From NCBI GenBank assembly GCA_017849555.1, contig JAFIGU010000083.1, forward strand, positions 1-53,583: a stretch of 53,583 nt of DNA, in the 5' to 3' direction. Each line of letters opens with the position of its first letter. The stretch's first letter is position 1. The position numbers and the translations under genes were made by a program. The stretch is from Sphingomonas sp. GTDB taxonomy: Bacteria > Pseudomonadota > Alphaproteobacteria > Sphingomonadales > Sphingomonadaceae. Below the pieces are notes generated by a model, which saw only the letters and a list, made by a program, of their open reading frames with translations, did not search any database and was not told where the DNA came from. Shown here piece by piece: positions 36,756 to 44,161 of the stretch.

Positions 36756-37427
36756 GTGGGGAAAGGCGGGCGTCGGCGCGGGGGCGCCGTGACGGTCATG
36801 GCGCTGATCGCGCTGACGCTTGCCGGTTGCGGGCGCACCGAACGCCCGGTCTCGCCGCGCTCCCGCCCGGCCTATCAGCCCGTCATCGGCCCGTCCGAGC
36901 GCGAGACCGCGCAATGTTTCGCCGATCTGCGCGCGCTCGGGGTCGAATTCGAGCCGCTGCCCGACCGTCAGTTCGGCCCCGGCTGCGCGATCATCGGCAC
37001 GGTCAAACTGCTCGACGTCGGGGTGCCGACCACCAATCTCGGCGCGGTGCGCTGCGGCGAGGCGCGCACCTATGCCGGCTGGGCGCGCAATGCGGTAGGG
37101 CCGGCGGCCTATCAGATCCTCGGCAGCGAACTCGCGCGAATCCAGAGCATGGGAAGCTATTCGTGCCGCAACGTCGCGGGCACCGCGCGGCGATCGGGGC
37201 ATTCGATCGGCAATGCGATCGATGTCGGCGCGTTCGAACTGAAGGACGGGCGGCGAATCAGCATCGCCGAGGATTGGAACTCGCCCGATCCGCAGGTCCG
37301 CCAGTTCCTCCGCACCGTCCACGCATCGGCGTGCAAGCGCTTCGGCACCGTGCTGTCCCCCGATTACAACACCGCGCATCGCGATCACCTGCACCTTGAG
37401 GATGACCGCGCAACATTTTGCCGCTAA
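36756..37427 (+). CDS. Extensin-like family lipoprotein
   Basis: The predicted protein has about 223 residues. The start is uncertain (GTG 36756 is chosen so that VGKGGRRRGGAVTVMALIAL then TLAGC forms a full lipoprotein signal; GTG 36747, GTG 36789 and ATG 36798 are alternatives and none has a strong ribosome binding site). The lipobox LAGC is clear. The rest matches the bacterial extensin-like C-terminal domain (PF06904): ECxxxL-like QCFADLRALGVEFEPLP, a conserved Cys in GPGCAI, RRSGHSIGNAIDVGAF and the closing HRDHLHLED with Cys in TFC. The HxxxxxxxD and HLH pattern suggests a metal-dependent peptidase-like site, but the role is uncharacterised. A LOG-family gene follows after 10 bp. Confidence 0.85.
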   Translation: MGKGGRRRGGAVTVMALIALTLAGCGRTERPVSPRSRPAYQPVIGPSERETAQCFADLRALGVEFEPLPDRQFGPGCAIIGTVKLLDVGVPTTNLGAVRCGEARTYAGWARNAVGPAAYQILGSELARIQSMGSYSCRNVAGTARRSGHSIGNAIDVGAFELKDGRRISIAEDWNSPDPQVRQFLRTVHASACKRFGTVLSPDYNTAHRDHLHLEDDRATFCR

Positions 37428-37437
37428 TTCGACGGGA

Positions 37438-38310
37438 ATGACAGAAACACGAGTACCAGCCCGGGTCTTTCCGCGCGCGAAACAGGACGCCGAGACCGCC
37501 AGGGAGAGCATCTCCACCCCACAAACCGAAAACCCGGCCTATCGCCTCGCCTTTCAGGACATGGATTTCCTGCTGCGCGAGGATCTCCGCCCGGTGCGCT
37601 TCCAGCTCGAGCTGCTGAAGCCGCAATTGCTGCTCGACGAGGCGCATATCGGGTCGACCTTCGTCTTCTACGGCTCGGCGCGCATCCCCGAGCCGGACAA
37701 GGCGCAGGCGCTGCTCGATCTCGCGACCGACGAAAAGGGTCGGCGCATCGCCGAGCGGCTCGTCGCCAAATCGCATTATTACGAAATGGCGCGCGAGCTG
37801 GCGCGGCTGGCGAGCAACTTTCCGCGCGACGAATCAGGGCGGCGGCATTTCGTCGTCTGCTCGGGCGGCGGCCCCTCGATCATGGAGGCGGCGAATCGCG
37901 GCGCGACGGACGTCCATGCCGATTCGATCGGGCTCAATATCGTGCTGCCGCACGAACAGGCGCCGAATCCTTATGTGACGCCCAGCCTGAGCATGCAGTT
38001 CCACTATTTCGCGCTCAGGAAGATGCACTTTCTGCTCCACGCGCGCGCGCTGGCGGCTTTCCCGGGCGGGTTCGGCACGTTCGACGAATTGTTCGAGCTG
38101 CTGACGCTGATCCAGACCGGCAAGATCGCGCGCATCCCGGTGCTGCTGTTCGGCCGCGAATTCTGGCAGCGCGTCGTCAATTTCGACGCGTTGGTCGAGG
38201 AAGGCGTAGTGTCCGAGAAGGATCTCGACATCTTCACCTATGTCGAAACCGCGGCGGAAGGCTGGTCGGTCGTCCAGCGCTTCTATCAGGAACAGACGCC
38301 GAAGGTCTGA
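37438..38310 (+). CDS. LOG/TIGR00730-family Rossmann protein (putative phosphoribohydrolase)
   Basis: The predicted protein has 290 residues; ATG 37438 is preceded by GACGGGA. FVFYGSARIP opens the fold, VVCSGGGPSIMEAANRGA is the nucleotide loop, and AFPGGFGTFDELFELLTLIQTGK carries the PGGxGTxxE motif of LOG proteins. Characterised members release cytokinin or nucleobases from nucleoside monophosphates; distant bacterial members may act in nucleotide salvage. It starts 10 bp after the extensin-like gene, so the two are likely co-transcribed. The N-terminal ~85 residues extend beyond the core family. Confidence 0.88.
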   Translation: MTETRVPARVFPRAKQDAETARESISTPQTENPAYRLAFQDMDFLLREDLRPVRFQLELLKPQLLLDEAHIGSTFVFYGSARIPEPDKAQALLDLATDEKGRRIAERLVAKSHYYEMARELARLASNFPRDESGRRHFVVCSGGGPSIMEAANRGATDVHADSIGLNIVLPHEQAPNPYVTPSLSMQFHYFALRKMHFLLHARALAAFPGGFGTFDELFELLTLIQTGKIARIPVLLFGREFWQRVVNFDALVEEGVVSEKDLDIFTYVETAAEGWSVVQRFYQEQTPKV

Positions 38311-38325
38311 CGGGCCGGAAACTAA

Positions 38326-38395
38326 CCACCCCGGCGAAGGCCGGGGTCGAGTTACGGAGCAGCCAGATGCTGGACCCCGGCCTTCCCCGGGGTGG
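38326..38395. repeat. REP-like inverted repeat, family C
   Basis: CCACCCCGGCGAAGGCCGGG then GTC, and GACCCCGGCC then TTCCCCGGGGTGG, form the arms. It follows the LOG gene within 16 bp and could act as its 3' hairpin. It is related to 45226-45296 and 48331-48439. Confidence 0.85.
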
Positions 38396-38420
38396 CAGGG
38401 CGGAGTGCTAAGACCTTTTG

Positions 38421-38504
38421 TGTCCCCGCGAAAGCGGGGACCCAGAAGCCGCAATCACTAACGTTGCGGCTCTTGGCCTCTGGGTCCCCGCTTTCGCGGG
38501 GACA
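38421..38504. repeat. REP-like inverted repeat, family D
   Basis: TGTCCCCGCGAAAGCGGGGA then CCCAGAAGCC, and GGCCTCTGGGTCCCCGC then TTTCGCGGGGACA, are near-perfect inverse arms. It stands next to a family C element, so two unrelated REP types are adjacent in the gap between the convergent LOG and cytochrome genes. Confidence 0.88.
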
Positions 38505-38524
38505 CCGGATTTTCGCGCGGGCGC

Positions 38525-39190
38525 TTACTTCTTAGCAGGCGCAGCCGATTCGGCGGCCGGCGCAGCCGCATTGGCGGGCGCGGCACCCGCCTCGGCCGGC
38601 GCCGCGGCATTGGCCGGCGCGGCCCCCGCCTTGCCCGCATCGGCCTTGGCGTCGGCAGCCGGCGCGGCCGGCAGCGGCAGGTTCGAGCCCTGGGTGTTGA
38701 GATACAGGATCACGTCGGCGCGATCCTCCGGCTTGGACAGGCCGGCGAAGGTCATCTTGGTGCCGGGGGCGAACTTACGCGGGCTGGTGAGCCACGCGTT
38801 CATCTTGTCGAAGTCCCACTTGCCGCCGACCTTCTTGAGCGCGTCGGAGAAAGCGAAGCCCGCCTTGCCCTCGGCAACGCCCTCGCCCAGCGTGCCATAG
38901 AGATTCGGGCCGATGCCGTTCGCGCCGCCCTGATTGACGGTGTGGCAAGCGGCGCACTTCTTGAACACTTCCGCACCCTTGGCCGCGTCCGCCTTGGGCA
39001 GCAGCGCCGCGATCGGCACCGCCGCGGCCTCACCGCCGGCGCCGCCGGTGTCGTCGGCCGCTTCGACCGGATAGCCGAATTTCTCGACATGTTCGGAATG
39101 GAAGATCATCCCGCCGACGATCGACAACCCCAGCGCAGCGCCACACGCCGCCAGCACCCAGCCCGCAATGGTGTTGTTACGATCATTCAT
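38525..39190 (-). CDS. Membrane-anchored c-type cytochrome (CycM/c552-like)
   Basis: The predicted protein has 221 residues. One N-terminal membrane anchor (~10-30, WVLAACGAALGLSIVGGMIF) is followed by a periplasmic class I cytochrome c domain with haem motif CAACH and axial Met in APGTKMTFAGL, flanked by ADVILYLN. The C-terminal ~50 residues are an unusual Ala/Pro-rich tail with repeated GAAPANAAAPAE units. The family passes electrons from the bc1 complex to terminal oxidases. It is divergent from pheA with a 107-bp gap that must hold both promoters. Confidence 0.93.
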   Translation of the reverse strand: MNDRNNTIAGWVLAACGAALGLSIVGGMIFHSEHVEKFGYPVEAADDTGGAGGEAAAVPIAALLPKADAAKGAEVFKKCAACHTVNQGGANGIGPNLYGTLGEGVAEGKAGFAFSDALKKVGGKWDFDKMNAWLTSPRKFAPGTKMTFAGLSKPEDRADVILYLNTQGSNLPLPAAPAADAKADAGKAGAAPANAAAPAEAGAAPANAAAPAAESAAPAKK

Positions 39191-39297
39191 ATCGCGAAAC
39201 CGCCCCTGAAATTTATCTCGAACCCCATAGAAAAGCCCGCCAGCGACCGCAAGCGGCGCTTTGCGTCCGAAACAAACCTCCGCTAACGCGCGCCGCG

Positions 39298-40188
39298 ATG
39301 GAGAATTTCGCCGCCCCCGCCCGCCCGATCGTCGCCGCCATGACCGCGGCCGCCGCCGCCGATCCCGAGCGCGCGGTCGCCTTTCAGGGCGCGCCGGGCG
39401 CCAACAGCCATGTCGCGGCGCGGGAAGCCTTTCCCGACGGATTGCCGCTGCCGTGCTTCGCGTTCGAGGATGCGATCGACGCGGTGAAGGAAGGCCGCGC
39501 CGCGCATGCGATCATCCCGATCGAAAATTCGCTGCACGGCCGCGTCGCCGACATCCACTTCCTGCTCCCCGAATCGGGGCTGGTGATCACCGGCGAGCAT
39601 TTCCTGCCGATCCGCTACGCGCTGATGGGGCTGGGCACGCGCGACGAGGTGCGCGAGGCGATGAGCCATCCGCAGGCGCTCGGGCAATGCCGCCACTGGC
39701 TCAAGGCGCACGATATCCAGCCGCTCGCCTATCCCGACACCGCCGGCGCCGCCGCGATGGTGGCGGAGATCGGCGAGGCGACCACCGCCGCGCTCGCCCC
39801 GCCCCCGGCGGCGGATATCTACGGGCTCAAGCTGCTCGCCAACGATATCGCCGATGCCGATCACAATACGACGCGTTTCGTGATCCTCGCACGCGGCGGG
39901 CGCCCGGCGGTGGGCGACGGGCCGTGGATGACGACCTTCATCTTCGAGGTGAAGAACATCCCCGCCGCGCTCTACAAGGCGATGGGCGGGTTCGCGACCA
40001 ACGGGGTCAATATGACCAAGCTGGAAAGCTATCAACGCGGCGGCAGCTTCGCCGCGACCGAATTCTACGCCGATGTGGTGGGCCGCCCGGGCGACGAGGC
40101 GTTCGATCGCGCGATGGAGGAATTGGGCTTCCACTCCAAATGGCTGCGCGTGCTCGGCACCTATAAGCAGGCGCGCGAGCGGGGTTAA
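39298..40188 (+). CDS. pheA: Prephenate dehydratase
   Basis: The predicted protein has 296 residues, starting MENFAAPARPIVAAM at 39298. The catalytic domain shows AFQGAPGANSHVAARE, AIIPIENSLHGRV and the conserved HNTTRFVIL motif. The C-terminal ACT domain has IPAALYKAMGGFATNGVNMTKLESYQ, with the ESYQ-type phenylalanine-binding site, implying feedback inhibition by Phe. There is no chorismate mutase domain, so this is the stand-alone enzyme converting prephenate to phenylpyruvate. It follows a short divergent promoter region shared with the cytochrome gene. Confidence 0.97.
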   Translation: MENFAAPARPIVAAMTAAAAADPERAVAFQGAPGANSHVAAREAFPDGLPLPCFAFEDAIDAVKEGRAAHAIIPIENSLHGRVADIHFLLPESGLVITGEHFLPIRYALMGLGTRDEVREAMSHPQALGQCRHWLKAHDIQPLAYPDTAGAAAMVAEIGEATTAALAPPPAADIYGLKLLANDIADADHNTTRFVILARGGRPAVGDGPWMTTFIFEVKNIPAALYKAMGGFATNGVNMTKLESYQRGGSFAATEFYADVVGRPGDEAFDRAMEELGFHSKWLRVLGTYKQARERG

Positions 40189-40209
40189 GCCGCAACCGTC
40201 ACCTTGTGG

Positions 40210-40283
40210 CCCCGCGAAGGCGGGGATCCAGGAGCCCCTACGGCGTTGAAGCTCTTGGCCCCTGGATTCCCGCTTTCGCGGGG
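40210..40283. repeat. REP-like inverted repeat, family D hybrid
   Basis: CCCCGCGAAGGCGGGGATCC then AGG (40210-40232) mirrors CCTGGATTCCCGC then TTTCGCGGGG (40261-40283). The outer hairpins are family D, but the ATCCAGG inner part resembles family A. It separates pheA from the convergent DUF1254 gene. Confidence 0.85.
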
Positions 40284-40293
40284 ATACAAGGAA

Positions 40294-40824
40294 CTACCCC
40301 GCCGCGATCGCCTTGCAGCTCGATCCGCGCCGCGCCGCGTCGATCGCGGGGAAGCGCGCGGGATCGTCGACGAGGATGCGGATCAGCGCCACGCCGCGCC
40401 CGCCCTTCACCCGCACCACCGCCGCGCCCGCCGGGGTCGCCTGCCCCTCCTGCGCGACGACGACCTGCATCGGCTGGCCGCGCCCCTCGATATTGTTGCG
40501 GACGAACGCGACGTCGGTATTGGCCTGGAACACCGACAGCGACCAGTAATTCGCCGGGACCGGCACGACGCTGATCGCCAGCGGCCCCTTCGACAGATCG
40601 AACGGGCAGGCCGAATAAGCGAGATCCGGGCTCGGCCGCACCACCGCGCGCGATTTGTCCGTCGCGAGCGGCATATGCCCGAAGGTGTTGATCCCGCCGA
40701 GCCTTTCCATCCGGGACACCGCCGCCGACATCAGGGTCTGCGGGCTGCGCGAAAGCGTGACGAAATAAGCGGCGATCGCCAGCACCACCCCGACGATCAG
40801 CGGCCCGATCCAGCGCTGCATCAT
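40294..40824 (-). CDS. DUF1254-type membrane-anchored protein
   Basis: The predicted protein has 176 residues. ATG 40824 is chosen because AGGAGG lies 7 nt upstream and because it overlaps the stop of the DUF1214 gene (ATGA). One N-terminal helix (IGPLIVGVVLAIAAYFVTL) is followed by a short DUF1254-like region with NTFGHMPLATDKSRAVVRPS, DLAYSACPFDL and VPANYWSLSVFQ. Normal DUF1254/DUF1214 proteins are long single chains; here the two domains are separate short genes that probably act together. The function is unknown. Confidence 0.78.
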   Translation of the reverse strand: MMQRWIGPLIVGVVLAIAAYFVTLSRSPQTLMSAAVSRMERLGGINTFGHMPLATDKSRAVVRPSPDLAYSACPFDLSKGPLAISVVPVPANYWSLSVFQANTDVAFVRNNIEGRGQPMQVVVAQEGQATPAGAAVVRVKGGRGVALIRILVDDPARFPAIDAARRGSSCKAIAAG

Positions 40825-41390
40825 GAGCATGCCTCCTGCCGGATGCTGGGTAATTGGTCGCGCGCCGGGTTGGTCCTGCCCTCGTCGGGCGGGAGATAGG
40901 TGCGCAAGGTCAGGTCGAAATGCTTGAGCCCCGCGGTCGGAAGCCACAGCCCCTGCTGGCGTACCGGCGAGACGAGCACCGTCCAGCGCGCCTGATTTTC
41001 CGCCGGAATCGCCGCGCTTTCCACCGAATAGGGGCCGCCGCCGGTGAGATAGCCGGCGCTGTCATACAAGGTCAGGCTCCACCACCGCCCCGGCAATTGC
41101 CCGCCGGTGATGCGATAGCTGCACCGCCCGTTGAGCGGCCGTCCGGCGTCGTCGACGCTCGCGGTGTAATAACGCGCCTCGCGCGCCGGGAGCGCGAGCA
41201 GCCCGCGCAGCGCGACGACCGCGCGGGTACGCATGCTCTGGTCGGCGGTGCCGAAATCCATCCCCGTCGTCCACGGGCCGATCTGCACGTTGGAGCCGAG
41301 CGCGCCGGCGCGCACGGTGTAGATCGCGCTGCCCAGCCCCGCCACCACGCCCACGACACCCAGGACGAGATAGCGGACCAAAGGCTTCAT
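40821..41390 (-). CDS. DUF1214-type membrane-anchored protein
   Basis: The predicted protein has 189 residues. An N-terminal helix (YLVLGVVGVVAGLGSAIYTV) anchors a periplasmic DUF1214-like domain with ARYYTASVDDAGRPLNG, WWSLTLYDSAGYLTGGGPYS and a C-terminal LRTYLPPDEG stretch, the family signature. It is the first gene of the pair with DUF1254 (4-bp overlap). Its stop codon lies 30 bp from a strong SD used by the partner. The pair follows ppdK closely on the same strand (25 bp), so read-through from ppdK is possible. Confidence 0.8.
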   Translation of the reverse strand: MKPLVRYLVLGVVGVVAGLGSAIYTVRAGALGSNVQIGPWTTGMDFGTADQSMRTRAVVALRGLLALPAREARYYTASVDDAGRPLNGRCSYRITGGQLPGRWWSLTLYDSAGYLTGGGPYSVESAAIPAENQARWTVLVSPVRQQGLWLPTAGLKHFDLTLRTYLPPDEGRTNPARDQLPSIRQEACS

Positions 41391-41415
41391 GCGGCGCTCC
41401 TTACGTCGTGCGGCC

Positions 41416-44088
41416 TTATTTTCTCAGCGCCGCCTGGGCCGCCGCCAGCCGCGCGATCGGCACACGATAGGGCGAGGCGGACACGTAATCCAGCCCCACC
41501 GTCTCGCAGAACGCAATCGACGCCGGATCGCCGCCATGTTCGCCGCAGATGCCGAGCTTGATCCCCGGCCGGGTCGAGCGCCCGCGCTCGGCGGCAAGCT
41601 GGACGAGTTCGCCGACGCCCTCGACATCGAGGCTGACGAACGGGTCCTTGGCGTAAATGCCCTTTTCGACATAGGTCGTCAGGAAGCGCGCGGCATCGTC
41701 GCGGCTGACCCCGAGCGTGGTCTGGGTCAAATCATTGGTGCCGAACGAGAAGAATTCGCCCGCCTCGGCGATCTCGGCGGCGCGCAGCGCGGCGCGCGGC
41801 AATTCGATCATCGTCCCGACGAGATAATCGACCTTGGCGCCGCGCTCGGCGAACACCGCCTGCGCGGTGCGATCGACCACCGCCTTCATCAGTTCCAGCT
41901 CGCGCCTGGTCGCGACCAATGGGATCATCACCTCGGGGATCGGCGCCTGGCCGGACCTGGCGGCGACGTCGAGCGCCGCCTCGAAGATCGCGCGCGCCTG
42001 CATCTCGTAGATTTCGGGATAGGTCACCCCGAGCCGGCACCCGCGATGCCCGAGCATCGGGTTGAATTCGTGCAGCTCGGCCGCGCGACGCTTGAGCGTC
42101 TCGACATCGACCCCGGCCGCCGCGGCGACCTCGGCGAATTCGGCTTCCTCATGCGGCAGGAATTCGTGGAGCGGCGGATCGAGCAACCGGATCGTCACCG
42201 GCAAGCCGGCCATCACCTCGAAGATCTCGATGAAATCCTTGCGCTGTTCCGGCAGCAATTTGTCCAGCGCGACGCGGCGCCCGGCCTCGTCGGCGGCGAG
42301 GATCATCTGGCGCACCGCGGTGATCCGCGCAGCGTCGAAGAACATATGCTCGGTGCGGCACAGCCCCACCCCTTCGGCGCCGAAATCGCGCGCGGTGCGG
42401 CAATCGAGCGGGGTTTCGGCATTGGCGCGGACCTTGAGGCGGCGCACCGCATCGGCCCATTCCATCAAGGTGCCGAAATCGCCGGCCAGCTCGGGCTGGA
42501 TCGTCGCGACCTCGCCCGCCATCACCTCGCCGGTGGTGCCGTCGATCGTGACGATCTCGCCTTCCCTCACCTCGCGCCCGCCGACCCGCGCGATCTTCGC
42601 CTTGGCATCGATCGACAAGGCGCCCGCGCCCGAAACGCAGGGACGGCCCATGCCGCGCGCAACGACCGCGGCGTGGCTGGTCATCCCGCCGCGCGCGGTG
42701 AGGATGCCCTTCGCCGCATGCATGCCGTGGATATCCTCGGGCGAGGTTTCGGTGCGCAGCAGGATCACCGCCTTGCCGTCCGCCGCCCAGCGCTCGGCGG
42801 TATCGGCGTCGAACACCGCCGCGCCGCTCGCCGCGCCCGGCGAGGCGGGCAGCCCCTTGGTCAACACGTCGCGGGTCGCTTCGGGATCGAGCGTCGGGTG
42901 GAGCAACTGATCGAGCGCCTGCGGATCGACCCGCGCGATCGCTTCCTCGCGCGTGATCAACCCGGCGTCGGCCATCTCGACCGCGATCTTGAGCGCGGCC
43001 TTGGCGGTGCGCTTGCCCGAGCGCGTCTGGAGCATCCACAGCTTCCCCGCCTCGACGGTGAACTCGATGTCCTGCATGTCGCGATAATGGTTTTCGAGCC
43101 GGTCGAAGACGGCGGCGAGCTCGGCATAGACCGTCGGCATCGCCTCTTCCATCGAGGCGGCCTTGGCCCCTGCGGCCTCGCGCGCGGCAAGCGTCAGATA
43201 TTGCGGCGTGCGGATCCCCGCCACCACGTCCTCGCCCTGCGCGTTGATGAGGAATTCGCCATAATAGGCATTGTCGCCGGTCGAGGGATCGCGGGTGAAC
43301 GCCACCCCGGTCGCCGAGGTGTCGCCCATATTGCCGAACACCATCGCCTGGACATTGACCGCGGTGCCCCAGTCGCCCGGAATGTCGTTGAGCCGGCGGT
43401 AGACCTTGGCGCGCTCCGACTGCCACGAACCGAACACGGCGCCGACCGCGCCCCACAATTGATCATGGACGTCCTGCGGGAAGGGCTTGCCCCATTCCGC
43501 CTCGACGAGCCGCTTATATTCGGCGACCAGCGCCTTCCAATCGGCCGCGCCCATCTCGGTATCGAGGGTGAAGCCCTTGTCTTCCTTCGCGATCTCGAGC
43601 GCCTCTTCGAACGCGCCGTGATCCAGTTCGAGCACCACGTCCGAATACATCTGGATGAAGCGGCGATAGCTGTCCCACGCGAAACGCTCGTCGCCCGACA
43701 CCTTGGCCAGCCCCTCGACGGTCGCGTCGTTGAGCCCGAGGTTGAGCACGGTATCCATCATCCCCGGCATCGACACGCGCGCGCCCGAGCGGACCGAGAC
43801 GAGCAGCGGCCCGGCGCCGTCGGCCGAGGCATCGCCGAATTTCTTGCCGGTCACCGCCTCGATATGCGCGATGCCCTTGGCGACTTCCTCGCGCAGCGAG
43901 TCGGGGAATTGCTCGCCGTCCTCGTAATAACGCGTGCACATCTCGGTCGAGATGGTGAAGCCCGGCGGGACGGGCAGGCCGATCGAGGCCATTTCCGCCA
44001 GATTGGCGCCCTTGCCCCCGAGCAGAAATTTGTCGCCCTTGCCCCCATCGGAAACACCACCACCGAACCGATAGACGTATTGCGTCAT
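41416..44088 (-). CDS. ppdK: Pyruvate, phosphate dikinase
   Basis: The predicted protein has 890 residues; MTQYVYRFGGGVSDG at 44088 is the real start, the frame to 44262 being spurious. Features are the ATP-grasp N-domain (LGGKGANLAEMASIGLPVPP, MPGMMDTVLNLGLND), the swivelling phosphohistidine domain with GGMTSHAAVVARGMGRPCVSG (His at ~472) and the C-terminal PEP/pyruvate barrel (GTNDLTQTTLGVSRDDAARF, ICGEHGGDP). It interconverts pyruvate, ATP and Pi with PEP, AMP and PPi. It is downstream of glyQS on the same strand (73-bp gap), a frequent alphaproteobacterial arrangement. Confidence 0.98.
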   Translation of the reverse strand: MTQYVYRFGGGVSDGGKGDKFLLGGKGANLAEMASIGLPVPPGFTISTEMCTRYYEDGEQFPDSLREEVAKGIAHIEAVTGKKFGDASADGAGPLLVSVRSGARVSMPGMMDTVLNLGLNDATVEGLAKVSGDERFAWDSYRRFIQMYSDVVLELDHGAFEEALEIAKEDKGFTLDTEMGAADWKALVAEYKRLVEAEWGKPFPQDVHDQLWGAVGAVFGSWQSERAKVYRRLNDIPGDWGTAVNVQAMVFGNMGDTSATGVAFTRDPSTGDNAYYGEFLINAQGEDVVAGIRTPQYLTLAAREAAGAKAASMEEAMPTVYAELAAVFDRLENHYRDMQDIEFTVEAGKLWMLQTRSGKRTAKAALKIAVEMADAGLITREEAIARVDPQALDQLLHPTLDPEATRDVLTKGLPASPGAASGAAVFDADTAERWAADGKAVILLRTETSPEDIHGMHAAKGILTARGGMTSHAAVVARGMGRPCVSGAGALSIDAKAKIARVGGREVREGEIVTIDGTTGEVMAGEVATIQPELAGDFGTLMEWADAVRRLKVRANAETPLDCRTARDFGAEGVGLCRTEHMFFDAARITAVRQMILAADEAGRRVALDKLLPEQRKDFIEIFEVMAGLPVTIRLLDPPLHEFLPHEEAEFAEVAAAAGVDVETLKRRAAELHEFNPMLGHRGCRLGVTYPEIYEMQARAIFEAALDVAARSGQAPIPEVMIPLVATRRELELMKAVVDRTAQAVFAERGAKVDYLVGTMIELPRAALRAAEIAEAGEFFSFGTNDLTQTTLGVSRDDAARFLTTYVEKGIYAKDPFVSLDVEGVGELVQLAAERGRSTRPGIKLGICGEHGGDPASIAFCETVGLDYVSASPYRVPIARLAAAQAALRK

Positions 44089-44161
44089 GATCAACCCTCT
44101 AAGTGCCTGTTTCGCGGCGGGCGCGAAAAAATATGTCGAAATAAGCGGCGCGGCGGCAGCG

